From: Lepus europaeus
Taxonomy: Eukaryota; Chordata; Mammalia; Lagomorpha; Leporidae
Assembly (NCBI RefSeq): GCF_033115175.1
Contig: NC_084842.1
Span: forward strand, 27,673,549-27,737,548
Direction: 5' to 3'
DNA: 64,000 nt
The translations under genes and the position numbers were made by a program. Within the stretch, counting starts at the first letter, position 1. Every line of letters begins with the position of its first letter. Below the pieces are notes generated by a model. It made no database searches. It had not been told where the DNA came from and saw only the letters and a list, made by a program, of their open reading frames with translations. Below, piece after piece: positions 1 to 13,835 of this stretch.

Positions 1-261
1 CACCCGGATTCTGGGAGAAACCCGCTCCAAGTGGCCAGGCCACACACTGAACACGGAGCGGGCCCTGCTCCCCAGATCTGTAGCTGGGGGCTGCCACCTG
101 CTGCCCAGCTCCTTCGCAGGTACACTCCCGCCTCCGGGCTGCGGTGCTGGGGTCTCCTCTGCCTGGGACACTTGCCTCCAGCTCTCTTTATTTCTTTGAG
201 CCCTTTTACTTTCATGCTTACTGTTGGCCTTTTCCCACTGGAGCAGGAGAGCCCCGCAGGT

Positions 262-524
262 GCAGGGACAGGAAGCGCACTTCATTCTCCAAATGGCTGA
301 AATGGCAGGGGCTGGGCCAGGCAGAAGCCAGGTGCCTGAGACTCATCCGGGTCTCCCACGTGGGTCCTGGGGCCAAACACTCGGGCCATCTTCTGCTGCT
401 TTCCTAGGCAGATTAGCAGGGAGTTGGACAGGAAGTGGAGCAGCTGGGACACTAACTGGTGCCCATATGGGTTGTTGGTGTTGCAGGCAGCAGCTTTACC
501 TACTATGCCACAGTGCCACCCACC
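262..524 (-). mobile_element. Old C-SINE, incomplete
   Basis: Has the core words of the lagomorph C-SINE in reverse: ATGGC..GGGGCTGGGCCAGGC, GGGTCTCCCACGTGGGTCC, GGGCCATCTTCTGCTGC, CCATATGGG and TATGCCACAGTGCCA. The poly-T end is missing. Confidence 0.75.
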
Positions 525-2797
<2,273 letters not shown>

Positions 2798-3027
2798 GCC
2801 GTGGATGAGACCAGAGCGATGTATCCCATTAACCCCAAAGACACGAGGAGGTCTCTGGTTACGTGAATCTGCGCAGCTCACATTTTCCCACTCAATAACT
2901 ATTTCTCTCTATTAGACTCCCTCCTCCCCACTCTGGAGAATAATCAGGGACCTCTTGTATCTAAAAGAGAATCGTTATGGTAAGCATTCCATAGGTCTGA
3001 GTGAAGAAATGTTTCACTGACCTGGTT

Positions 3028-3033
3028 ATTAAA
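3028..3033 (+). terminator. CLDN24: Possible CLDN24 polyadenylation signal (ATTAAA)
   Basis: The variant hexamer ATTAAA lies 230 bases after the CLDN24 stop. It is followed about 15 bases later by a GTGGTGGTGGGTGT-type GT-rich element, the usual downstream context. There is no canonical AATAAA nearer. Confidence 0.4.
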
Positions 3034-3735
3034 TCAATCCGTGGTGGTGGGTGTCTATGAACGTGACTCTTAAGCTTTAACCTGTTCTTTTTTGTATCAG
3101 AAAGCCTTTTCTGTTTAGTTGCTTTTGTTGGCAAGTGGAAATGGTAACTAGTTTCTGTTTCCTAGAGGAAGAAAAACCAGCAATCTGAAATCCTTTGAAG
3201 TTTCTGCATAAGTGAAACCACATGCAAAACCAGTGCTAACGTGCTGTTTCCCCAATGACGGCTTGGTCTCCTTTGGTTTGTGTTTTAGGAAATTCCTAGG
3301 TACTCTGTTTAATTTTATGAGGATCTTTATGTAGCTGAAGGTTGGAGGTGTTTTGTGATATTCTCAGATTTAAAACACCAGCCATTATCCTCTCTCATTT
3401 CTTTCCTGAAAAGCTTCATATTTAAAAAAAAAACAATTCCACTGATTTTTCTGGATACCCAAGTATTATCAGTTGGTTTGCCTGTCCTTTGTTCAATTAA
3501 AAATTAGACTTGGGGATAACTATTTCAGTGGTGAACAGAGATGCTGATTCTAACCTACAAAGTCCCATTGCTCAATCTGTCCACAGATTAAGACTCATAT
3601 TTACACAATGGAGAAAAAGTGTTTTTACGCACTTGTCCATGAATCTGACAGAAAGGCATGTAGATACATAGACCCAATATTTGGTTCACTGTTGTTTCAT
3701 AAGCTATGTGGTGTATGTAGCCGAAGAGCTTTTCT

Positions 3736-3737
<2 letters not shown>

Positions 3738-3766
<29 letters not shown>
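3738..3766. repeat. Poly-A mononucleotide tract
   Basis: About 29 consecutive A residues preceded by CTTTTCTC and followed by GGCCTG. No retroelement body is visible on its 5' side, so I call it a simple repeat. Confidence 0.8.
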
Positions 3767-3769
<3 letters not shown>

Positions 3770-4067
3770 CTGATTCAAGATCTCAAGAGATTTATGGTAA
3801 GACTGATTTATTTGGTTAAGAAATACTTTTCTTGAATCTATTTTTTTTTTTAAAAAATGATAACATCCAGTATCATCGTAACACACACATTGAAATTTGA
3901 GAACTACAACAGATGAACATCTGACAGGTGCAATTAGCGAGACAGAAAGCAGGAGTTAAATGAAAACCATCAATTAAACACTTGTGCATTCAGACTTCTT
4001 AATTCTTTGACTTGTTAGAAAGGCTGAGGACAACATGAGAGCCATTTATACCTTAACAATGAAGAGT

Positions 4068-4073
4068 TTTATT
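4068..4073 (-). terminator. WWC2: Candidate distal WWC2 polyadenylation signal
   Basis: AATAAA on the - strand, read as GAAATAAAACTCTTC, followed by a likely cleavage zone near 4045-4055 and then TG-containing sequence. It lies between CLDN24 and CLDN22, 270 bases before the CLDN22 start codon. Confidence 0.5.
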
Positions 4074-4328
4074 TCAGTGACAAACTGCTTCCTACAAAAC
4101 CAAGCCCACAGGACATGAACACGGTCTCGGCCACACCTTGGCATTACTGGTTTGCATTATTTCCCTCTCTTTCTTCGGAAACCTATTCAACATGGAACCA
4201 AACAATAGCAACTCTGGCAGGAATCCTCCTAAATACACAATGAAAAAATATTTCTGCCTCGGCAAGTGATAACACAGGTGTCACACTTCTTTTCACAGCA
4301 ACCGAACGGCAGGAGTTAGCTTTGTTAA

Positions 4329-5009
<681 letters not shown>

Positions 5010-5304
5010 GCCAGAAGGCATCAGCGCTCTCCAGGCTTCAGGAGATGGCTCAGCTCTGGATTTGGTAGGACTTCCTGCTACACAGCCACCATTCACTATG
5101 CTCCTGCTTTTCCAAAATGCAATCCCCCCCTCTCCCCCTGGGGATTTACCTTCTTAAACTAGAATTTCTTTCTAAGACTGGTAAAGCACTTTTATCTTCT
5201 TGTCAAAGAAGAAAACCAATCAAGACTTAATAGCAATCACAATCCTTACTGTGAATGAGTTTTCTCAGTTTTAAAATAGGCACAGTGATTGCACAGAGCT
5301 GGTA

Positions 5305-5310
5305 AATAAA
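5305..5310 (+). terminator. CLDN22: Probable CLDN22 polyadenylation signal
   Basis: Canonical AATAAA about 300 bases after the CLDN22 stop. It is followed within 30 bases by T- and GT-rich sequence. Further AATAAA hexamers at about 5972 and 5988 are alternatives. Confidence 0.55.
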
Positions 5311-7336
5311 ACATTGTATCAAATGTGTATGTATTTTTGAAGGTATTATTCATATGGAGGGGAATCATTTTGGCAATTGGAAATGCCACTGCTAATCACT
5401 GGTTTCTTTCATGTGTTTGAAATAACCTATTAGACATAAGCTAACGTCTCATCCCAGATTTAAAATGCCTGATATCTGATTGTACATAAAAAAACAAAAA
5501 GCCTGCTGGTTCTTTAAAAACATTGGAAGTGAGAGACATGGGAGACACCATTTCCTTTCCTCAGTGCCTCTATGGAGGCTTTCCAAAAGCCAGCCCCACT
5601 CATTCACGCCTTCAAGCACAGGAGGGCAACCTTGCGTTTTGGAAGATTCACTTAGAATCTAACCCCTCCTCCCTGCTCTGTGCCTGATGGCCCACACTGC
5701 CACTGGCCCCTGGCTCTCAGCCGCGGTTGGGACGGGTGGGTGCGCATGGGCACAGGGCCTCCTGGGAGCGCTGCCAGCTCAGCAGGCCCCCGACTGAGCG
5801 CGCGTTCCGGAGCCCTCTGTCTGATCTGCAGAACAGATGTATTCATAGTCTAAACGGGAACTATTCACAGCAAACTGCTGGGCTGGGGAAGTTCATGAGA
5901 GATTTTATATGTGCTTGGTCCATGGTTTCAGTAAACTCTGATGCTTGTGCCAATTAGGGAAATTAAGTGAACAATAAACAACAGCAAAATAAAGTATTAT
6001 GCAGATGTATCTTTGTTAAGAAACAGAAAAACCACTGATTTTTTTTTCCACCCACAAACACATGGAAAGTGCAGAAACCAAAGTTAATCTACATGATGTA
6101 TTTGCATACTTTTATAAACAAGACAAATTTAAACAGAAATATATTCAGAATTTAACCTGATTAAGTATTTAGTTCAGTCCTGAGCTTTGATATTTAATAC
6201 AATATAATAAAGCAATAGCAAAAACCCCAAAGATTTTAAGTTTATTTGATTTGCATCCTACGAGATTCAGCTAAACTTTGTTCATTTGGCTAGCCATATT
6301 TTTTTGTACCTGTAACACTTAAGATTCTGATATACAAAACTGTAATTACATACTGATAATTCAAAATTGAGGACTAAATATTACATTCTTTTTACCCTGT
6401 GCAGAATAAGTCCTACCTTTTAAAAATAGCATTTATAATATTAAAATTCATATTTGTCCATATGGTTTTGTGATCATGTTAGTAAAATGTTTTGTCACTG
6501 TGACTCATTTGGGTTAGTACAAATATGACAGTATTATTAAAAGCTGCCTATAAATACATAACACTATTGCTGATTTTAAAGTGTGGAAAAAGTTATATTA
6601 AAGTAAGTTTGTTTCTCATGTTAGAAATGAGCAAATTCTGTAAAATAAAACCAAAAGCATCTTGGTCACAACTGTTAACTACCAGCCCGAGACAGATTTT
6701 ATTTTTTTAATACTTATCTGAAACTTTTTGTATTACAAAAAGTTAACAGCTAATCTGATGGAGACTTATAAAGCTGTAAATATTCCAATATAGCCTCTTC
6801 TATGTCGAACATTTAAAATGGCCAGAACCAAACTATATATTAAACAGAACATAAATAATACCGTAAATAAATAAATGAAGAAAATAAAATCGTACGGTAC
6901 AACTACACATAACTCTATAAACATTTTTCACGGTCAAACTAAGAAGCTGAGATCAGCTGACCTTCATTAACTTTACATTAAATAAACTTCTGTCTCTCAC
7001 ATTTGACCTCGACAAGGACGAATGGCATTCTTTAACTGGATCTTCTTAGGCATCTAACAGAGCAAGCTGGGCAGCCTTGAAGGCCGGTGCTCAGTCGCTT
7101 CACTAGGCTGGTTTCTGTTCAAAGCAACGTCATGTCCAGTTCTATCTAACAAGAAATTTGTATATTCCTATAAGTGGTGGGATTTTAGAAAAAAATAAAG
7201 TTCTAGGCTCAGAAACTGCTTAATTTGATCCTTGATTCTGCTAAAATGAGCTTTCTAAAATATGTACAGTAAATTTAAAGACAGTAAAAATTTTTGCTAG
7301 TGAGGATTCTAGCTTACAAACGGGACTTTTTAACAC

Positions 7337-7342
7337 TTTATT
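7337..7342 (-). terminator. WWC2: Alternative proximal WWC2 polyadenylation signal
   Basis: AATAAA on the - strand, about 1.1 kb after the WWC2 stop, within AT-rich sequence. Similar hexamers at 6698 and 6241 could serve equally well. Confidence 0.3.
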
Positions 7343-7659
7343 TAAAGGGTCTGTTCCTTTACGATGATTTGGAATTGTTAAAAATTACTGGTTTAGTTTG
7401 CAATGTAAGATAGTTGTCTAAAATATGCTTCTTCTAATATAACAGACAGAATAACAAGGGCAGTTTAAGTTGTTTAAATAACATATATTTTAGAAGCCTT
7501 TAAGCTGGCAGGGCTACATCGAGGACTTTTTTTTTTCTTTCTTTTTTTTTTTTTGAAGTAGTGCCTGGGCTGGGTAAGCTAAAATTCTAATAGGAGGGCA
7601 CATTATTATATTTCTGAATTTGTTCATTTAGAGTAATTTTTTTCCTTCTTGCAAACAAT

Positions 7660-8120
7660 TCAGCCCCACATCAACGCTCTCCCCTTGGCGCCCCCTCTCT
7701 ACCATGAACCGCAGACGCCCGCACCGAGGGGAGGGGCTGGGACTCTGAAATCCCCCGATCTCCCTTCCTTCTTTTTGGCAACTCTGACTCCACCAAGGCA
7801 GCCTTCGGTGGGCCGCGCTGTCTCCGGGGTGCCCTCGGGGCCAGCCGGGAGGCCCACACGGGAAGGCGCCGCTCCAGAGGAAGCCGGTTCCCCGCGCTCT
7901 GCCCGCGAGCCAGGGGTGCCGCGCCTCTCAGGGGTATTCTCACATGGTTTTACGTTTTCTTTAGACAAAAAGGAACTTGTTTCCAGGAGCCAAAGTGCTG
8001 CCACCCGGGCGGCAGGACGTCACACTGGACTCCCGGAGCTGCTCTCCAAGAACGCCCGTGGCGCCGCTGCCGGGGACCACCGGGAAGCGCAAACACCGCT
8101 CTAAGAAAAGCCGCTGTCCC
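7660..8120. other. GC- and CpG-rich patch inside the WWC2 3' UTR
   Basis: About 460 bases of GC-rich, CpG-containing sequence in an otherwise AT-rich UTR. It carries open frames on both strands (for example 7649-8104 +), but none resembles a protein I know, and open frames are expected in GC-rich DNA. No SINE hallmark is seen. Confidence 0.5.
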
Positions 8121-8466
8121 ACGTGGTGTCTTCTTAGACACCCAGCGGAGGGGGAAACACGCCAGGTCCTGCCTCCCTTCCACTTTGACAAGATAAAGCC
8201 CACTGGCAATACACACACAAGCTAATTTGTGGGCCGCATTACCCCATTTTTGTTAGCTGAGTCTTTTTTTTTTCTTTTCAAAATATTATATTCAAAGTAT
8301 TTTACAAATTAACATGTTGAAAATATGTGAAATGAAAGTCCATCAAGAATTGACAATTACGTCACACAAACAGCCCCCCCACCCCAAAAAAAATAAAAAG
8401 GAAGAAAGAAGACAAACGGTCCGTCTTTCACCGAGCAGGTGGAGGCAGACGGTCTGAGCGCTGGCG

Positions 8467-8533
8467 TCACACGTCGTCGGCCGGCAGGGACGGGATGCTG
8501 ATCTTCGCTCTGGTGAAGTAGGCCATCTTCTCC
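8467..8533 (-). CDS. WWC2: WWC2 last coding exon: C-terminus with PDZ ligand
   Basis: Reads (R)EKMAYFTRAKISIPSLPADDV then TGA at 8469-8467. The ending ADDV is the PDZ-binding motif shared by KIBRA and WWC2. The acceptor AG is at 8535-8534. The exon begins with one base that completes an AG|G arginine codon split with the exon ending at 10499. The coding part is only 67 nt; the exon continues as the 3' UTR. WWC2 is a cytoplasmic scaffold of the Hippo pathway whose N-terminal WW domains (outside this window) bind PPxY proteins such as LATS kinases. Confidence 0.95.
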
Positions 8534-8795
8534 CTGCATTGGCGGGCAGAAGCGCACTGGCTTCAAGATGGTGTTTACAACACTTGGTGACCATCACTAG
8601 AGTCCCCGAGCCTGGAGGGGGCTCCTCTCCCCGGGGCCGACCTCCACTGAAAATCAGGATGGCCATGGCCCACGGGGAGACGGCAGTTCTGGCTCAGGGT
8701 GATGCCATAGGGGCCAAGGCAGCAACCTGGCCCCAGGACTTCCAGTACAAGACGACTTTTAAATCATTGCAGGTTTGATCTAGGGATGAGGGTCT

Positions 8796-9004
8796 CTTTC
8801 TTTTTTAAAAATTTTTAAAAAGGAGTTATTCTATTTGGAAGGCAGAGTGACAGAGAAGAAGAGAGACACACTCCGAGAGATAGAGAATGATCCTCCATCT
8901 ACTTGTTCACTCCTCAGGGGCTGCTGGATCAGGCTGAAGCCAGAAGCCAGGAACTCTGAGTCTCCCATGTGTGTGCTAGGGACCAAGTACCTCACATGAC
9001 GCCA
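8796..9004 (-). mobile_element. Old C-SINE fragment, truncated by a later SINE
   Basis: Carries GAAGGCAGAGTGACAGAG, TTCACTCCTCAGGG, AGGCTGAAGCCAGAAGCCAG and TCTCCCATGTG in reverse C-SINE order. It stops where the next SINE (9013-9360) was inserted. Confidence 0.75.
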
Positions 9005-9012
9005 GGGAAATT

Positions 9013-9360
9013 ATTTTTTTGTTAAAGACTTATTTCTTCATTTAAAAAAAAAAAGATTTTATTTATTTGAAAAGCAGAGTTACAGAGAGAGAGGAAGAGA
9101 GAGAGAAAATATTCTACCTGCTGGTTCACTCCCCAGATGGCCACAACGGCCAGGGCTGGACCATGCCAAAGTGAAGCTTCTTCCAGGAGCTTCTTCCAGG
9201 TCTCTCATGGGTAGCAGGGGCCCAAGCACTTGAGCCATCTTCTGCTGCTTTCTCAGGCCTTTAGCAGGGACTGGATCTAAGTGGAGCAGCTGGGACTCCC
9301 ATATGGGATGCCAGCATTGCTGGTGGAGGCTTAACCCTCTATGCCATAATGCTGGCCCCA
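9013..9360 (-). mobile_element. C-SINE inserted beside an older SINE
   Basis: Complete reverse C-SINE from a T-rich end (AAAGATTTTATTTATTTG) to TATGCCATAATGCTGGCCCC. It is flanked by GGGAAATT at 9005-9012 and 9361-9368, its target-site duplication. Confidence 0.85.
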
Positions 9361-9368
9361 GGGAAATT

Positions 9369-9520
9369 CCTTTTTTTTTTTTTTTAAGATTTATTTTATT
9401 TATTTGAAAGAGTTACAGAGAGGGAAAGACAGAGAGAAAGGTCTTCCATCCGTTGGTTCTCTCCCCAAATGGCTGCAATGGCTGGAGCTGAGCTGACCTG
9501 AAGCCAGAAGCCAAGAACTT
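9369..9520 (-). mobile_element. C-SINE, 3' half only
   Basis: Poly-T, AAGATTTATTTTATTTATTT and CTCCCCAAATGGCTGCAATG, ending at AAGCCAAGAACTTCTTC, where the next SINE interrupts it. Confidence 0.78.
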
Positions 9521-9848
9521 CTTCTTCTTCTTTTTTAAAAGATTATTTTATTTATTTGAAAGACAGAGTTACAGATAGAGGTAGAGCCAGAGAGAGGTCT
9601 TTCATTTGCTGGTTCACTTCCCAAACAACTGCAACGGCCAGAGCTGAGCTAATCCAAAGCCAGGAGCTTCTTCCAGGTCTCCCATGTGGGTAGGGGCCCA
9701 AGTACTTAGGCCATCTTCTACTGCTTTTCCAGGCCATAGCAGAGAGCTGGATTGGAAGAGGAGCAGCCAGGACTAGAACCGGTGCCCATATGGGATGCCA
9801 GTGCTGCAGGCTGGGGCTTTAAACCCACTGTGCCACAGCAGCGGCCCC
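9521..9848 (-). mobile_element. C-SINE, nested in the SINE cluster
   Basis: Runs from TTTTTTAAAAGATTATTTTA to GTGCCACAGCAGCGGCCCC. AACTTCTT before and AACATTCTT after look like a diverged target duplication. A further SINE scrap (9857-9925) follows. Confidence 0.82.
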
Positions 9849-9925
9849 AACATTCTTTTTTTAAATTACAGAGAGAAAGGTATTCCTTCCACTGGTTCAC
9901 TCCCCAAACGCCCATGCTTCCAGGC

Positions 9926-10498
9926 CAGTCTGCTTTATCCCACCATTCTCATCACTTGCTTGGTGACATAAACAGGTTTGTATCTTCAGGGAAGCCCAGG
10001 ATGTTTATGAATTCTTTGTTTCGGGTTTTAGCAACAACAGGGCGTGGTATGATTTTCCATGCTAGAGGATGCTGCATGCTCTCAAAATGACCATGGCACT
10101 GAGGACATGGAAGGACTCCTCTCATCACTACAAACAGTAGTAGTACCAGCTGAAAGTTACAAATGTGGGAAATCTAACTCTTGACTTTAAAAATGTCCCA
10201 TAAAAAGTTAAGAGTGGGGAGGGACTATGTAGCCTGGCAGTTAAGACACCTGTGTCTCCCCTGTGTCTGACATGTGTGAAGGGCTGCTAAGAGCTGGGGA
10301 CACCCGTGTTCCTAGGCTTTAATCAGAGCTTCAGCTCTGCCAGGAAGGAGCAAATATCAACTCGTGTATTCAAGTCAGGGAATGGGGGACGTGGGGCGCA
10401 TGTCCTCAGGGCGACTTCCCTGCACTGGGGTGTATTCCCGCCTAACCAGACCACAGGAGGACAAGCCGGAGAGCTGTCCTGGGGTGGGCCCATTTTAC
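9926..10498 (-). other. WWC2 intron, no repeat recognised
   Basis: Single-copy intron leading from the SINE cluster to the exon at 10499. No feature seen. Confidence 0.5.
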
Positions 10499-10626
10499 CT
10501 GAAGGACTGCACCTGCTGAGGCACCTTCTGGCTCCGCCCACGAAGCCGACACACTTCCTTGGAGACTTGCCTGGCCAGTTTCTCTGCATTCAAACCCTGC
10601 TGCTGCTCTTCTTTCGACTGTTCAGC
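10499..10626 (-). CDS. WWC2: WWC2 penultimate coding exon: C-terminal coiled coil
   Basis: 128 nt, starting in phase 0. It encodes AEQSKEEQQQGLNAEKLARQ...VCRLRGRSQKVPQQVQSFR. Acceptor CAG at 10629-10627; donor GT at 10498-10497 (GTAAAA). The last two bases, AG, are completed by the G of the final exon, giving the family's VQSFREKM junction. The charged, glutamine-rich segment continues the helical region of the preceding exon. It is separated from that exon by a 26.4-kb intron full of repeats. Confidence 0.94.
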
Positions 10627-10994
10627 CTGGCAAAGGATAATCAAAACAGAAGAAACCCACAAAAACAGTGAGGAGAAGTCCCAGGAGCCAGGCTGCAAGG
10701 CTTGGAGCAGCACAGACTGGTGAGGAGGGCAAGCTAGGTGGGCAGTGGGGTGGGGTGGCCCTCCCCTCGCTTAGGGGACAACACCCATGAGCCCAACTCT
10801 TCATGCAGAGGCACATCAGGTACTGATTTAGCGGTAAGTTTATCTTAATCACATTTTAAAAATCTTATTACAGAGACAATGGATGACTTTTTTTTTTTCT
10901 TTTTTAATACCACCTGGAAAACCTGAGAAACTGAAAACTGCTTATAGCACGGTTCCCAAGAAATATTTACTCTTCACATTTTGGCACATAAATT

Positions 10995-11349
10995 TTCTTT
11001 TCTTTTTCTTTTTTTAAAATTTTTGACAAGCAGAGTGGACAGTGAGAGAGAGACAGAGAGAAAGGTCTTCCTTTGCTGTTGGTTCACCCTGCAATGGCCG
11101 CCGCGGCCGGCGTGCTGTGGTCGGCGCACTGTGCTGATCCGAAGCCAGGAGCCATGTGCTTCTCCTGGTCTCCCTTGCGGGTGCAGGGCTCAAGCACTTG
11201 GGCCATCTTCCACTGCACTCCCAGGCCACAGCAGAGAGCTGGCCTGGAAGAGGGGCAACTGGGACAGAATCTGGCGCCCCGACCAGCACTAGAACCTGGT
11301 GTGCCGGCACCACAGGCAGAGGATTAGCCTAGTGAGCTGCAGCGCCGGC
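10995..11349 (-). mobile_element. Young-type C-SINE (CSINE2-like)
   Basis: Reverse copy from T-rich TTTTTTTAAAATTTTTGACA to AGCGCCGGC. Flanked by TGGCACATAAA at 10982-10992 and at 11350, a clear target-site duplication. This type has GCAGAGTGGACAGTGAGAGA and GGCCGCCGCGGCCGGC blocks absent from the older CATATGGG type. Confidence 0.92.
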
Positions 11350-11383
11350 TGGCACATAAACTTTCAACCTCTTCATCTTTTCT

Positions 11384-11733
11384 TTTTTCTTTTTTTAAAA
11401 TTTTGACAGGCAGAGTGGACAGTGAGAGAGAGAGAGACAGAGAGAAAGGTCTTCCTTTTGCCGTTGGTTCACCCTCCAATGGCCGCCGCGGTAGCACGCT
11501 GCGGCCGGCGCACCGCGCTGTTCTGATGGCAGGAGCCAGGTGCTTATCCTGGTCTCCCATGGGGTGCAGAGCCCAAGGACTTGGGCCATCCTCCACTGCA
11601 CTCCCTGGCCACAGCAGAGAGCTGGCCTGGAAGAGGGGCGACCGGGACAGGATCGGTGCCCCGACCGGGACTAGAACCCGGTGTGCCGGCGCCGCAAGGC
11701 GGAGGATTAGCCTGTTGAGCCACGGCGCCGGCC
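11384..11733 (-). mobile_element. Young-type C-SINE (CSINE2-like)
   Basis: Same type and orientation as the neighbour at 10995. Flanked by CAACCTCTTCATCTTTTC on both sides (starting at 11367 and 11736), a long intact target duplication indicating a recent insertion. Confidence 0.94.
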
Positions 11734-11896
11734 ATCAACCTCTTCATCTTTTCAACCAAGTTTTCTATCTTAGCTATGTAAAAGGATTTTTATTGAAACA
11801 GAACTTCCCAACCAAAATACTGCATGTATGCATGTGTAACTCAGAGAACAGAGAAAAGGAACAAACCCATGTCACATGAACCAGATGAAGAAAGAG

Positions 11897-12235
11897 GATT
11901 GCGGCGCTGGCACACCAGGTTCTAGTCCCGGTCGGGGCGCCGGTTCTGTCCCGGCTGCCCCTCTTCCAGGCCAGCTCTCTGCTGTGGCCAGGGAGTGCAG
12001 TGGAGGATGGCCCAAGTGCTTGGGCCCTGCACCAGCATGGGAGACCAGGAGAAGCACCTGGCTCCTGCCATTGGATCAGCGCGGTGCGCCGGCCACAGTG
12101 CACCAGCCACGGTGGCCATTGGAGAGTGAACCAACGGCAAAGGAAGACCTTTCTCTCTGTCTCTCTCACTGTCCACTCTGCCTGTCAAAAAATAAAAAAT
12201 AAATAAATAAATAAAAATAGAAAAAAAAAGAGAGG
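11897..12235 (+). mobile_element. Young-type C-SINE, slightly 5'-truncated
   Basis: Begins in GCGGCGCTGGCACACCAGG and ends CTGTCAAAAAATAAAAAATA plus an A-rich tail. It faces the two - strand copies just before it, so the three could form a long inverted repeat in the pre-mRNA. Confidence 0.9.
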
Positions 12236-12378
12236 AAACATCTCTGGTTCTGAGAAGCTTCTCTGGGTGCACCTGGTGCCATCCCCGAGGGCCGCTGGCG
12301 CTCTTGCTTCTGACAGCACAGGGAGCCATTGCACAACTTGTCCTCTGTGTAAATGGAGCAGTGCAATAAGTGCTCATT

Positions 12379-12695
12379 TTTTTTTTTTAAGATTTATTTA
12401 TTTATTTGAAAGTCAGAGTTACACACACAGAGAGAGAGAGAGAGGGGTCTTCTATCCACTGGTTCACTCCCCAACTGGCCACAGAGCCGGAGCTGTGCTG
12501 ATCCAAAGCCAGGAACCAAGAGCTTCCTCCAGGTGGGGCCTAAGGACTTTAGGCCATCTTCCACTGCTTTCCCAGGCCATAGCAGAGAGCTGGATTGGAA
12601 GTGGAGCAGCCCAGACTTGAACCGGCACCCATATGGGATGCTGGCACTGCAGGTGGTGGCTTCACCCACTATGTCACAGCACCCACAGTTGGTGC
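12379..12695 (-). mobile_element. C-SINE, older CATATGGG type
   Basis: From poly-T AAGATTTATTTATTTATTTG to ACCCACTATGTCACAGCACC. Includes a short (CA)/(GA) tract. Confidence 0.88.
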
Positions 12696-12774
12696 TCTTT
12701 AGGGTCTGTCTGCTTTTGCTCAACACGTGTGTGGGAATCACGGTGCAACCCCATGTAGATCTAACTTGTTCTAC

Positions 12775-13091
12775 TTTTTTAAAATATTTATTTATTTATT
12801 TGAAAGGCAGCTTAGAGAGAGGTAGAGAGTGAGCAAGCGAGTGAGAGAGAGGTCTTTCAACCGCTGGTTCACTCCACAAATGGGAACAATGGCTGGAGCT
12901 GAGCCGATCTGAAGCCAGGAGCCAGGAGCCGTGCAGGGGCCCAAACACTTGGATCATTTTCTACTGCTTTCCCTGGCCATAGCAGAGAGCTGGATTGGAA
13001 GTGGAGCAGCTGGGGTCTCGAACAGGTGCCCATATCGGATGCTGGCACCGCAGGGGATGGCTTTATCCACATGTACCACAGAGCCGGCCCC
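12775..13091 (-). mobile_element. C-SINE, older type
   Basis: From TTTTTTAAAATATTTATTTA to TACCACAGAGCCGGCCCC, with internal ACTGCTTTCCCTGGCCATAG. Confidence 0.88.
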
Positions 13092-13835
13092 AGCTATAAC
13101 TTGTTTTTCCCACCACTGTCTCCAAGTCCACTGGGCAGCTTTACCAGTTTGTAAATTGTTACTGTCAAATGTTTGGGCAGTGTACACATATTTTAAAAAT
13201 AAAAATGGACTCATAACGTTACATGAAGTGTTCCTTTTTCACAAAAACCTTGGTTTCCATTTTATTTTTCCAGAGGATAGTTTGCCTTTAGCCCCTTATG
13301 TGGGCTTTGGTGGAGGACATCGGGCAGCGCCAGCAGATGGAACCCGGGGTGGTGGTGCTTGGCCTTCCCGGGCTTCATGAGATTGACTTCTGGTCACCTT
13401 GGTGTGAATGGCAGAGCTCACACAGTAAGGCGGCCTCACTTCCAGCCCGGAGAGCACGTCGGCGGCCAAGACCCTGGCTTCGGGAATGTCTGTGATGGCT
13501 GCGGCCTCTGCTATGCTTTGAATGAACTTATTGGCATTGTCCTTGGGCATGCATCCACAAGTCCACAGCTCGTGTTGGGCTCTGCTCGTGGCCCTGAATG
13601 CCCCATGGGTTTGGATAAATGTCTAAGGACATGTGTCACCATTACAGACCCATGCAGAACAGCCTCAGTGTCCTGCAATTCTCGCTCCCCCGTGGCCCCC
13701 GGCAAACACAGCTGTGCTGTATCCTGTATCCGGAGTCCTGCCCTTCTCACGATGTCACAGCTGGAGTCACACAGCATGCAGGACTCTCAGACTGCCTTCT
13801 TTTCACTTAGTATGCACTATGTTTCCTTCATGTCT
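13092..13835 (-). other. WWC2 intron with an unrecognised 85-codon - strand ORF
   Basis: Unlike most of this intron, this part shows no SINE or L1 words. A - strand frame (13550-13296) begins MPKDNANKFIQSIAEAAAIT and has an open reading that hints at an old retrocopy, but I cannot name a parent protein. Confidence 0.35.

Larger units (their letters stand above)
2798..4049. other. CLDN24 3' region and CLDN24-CLDN22 spacer
   Basis: AT-rich sequence without SINE copies. It contains the possible CLDN24 poly-A signal at 3028 and a pure A tract near 3738-3766. No other feature seen. Confidence 0.5.

Noticed and set aside
7649-8104. + strand ORF of 151 codons in the WWC2 3' UTR
   Set aside because: GC-rich sequence with open frames on both strands; no domain or similarity, and no evident start context or splice link.
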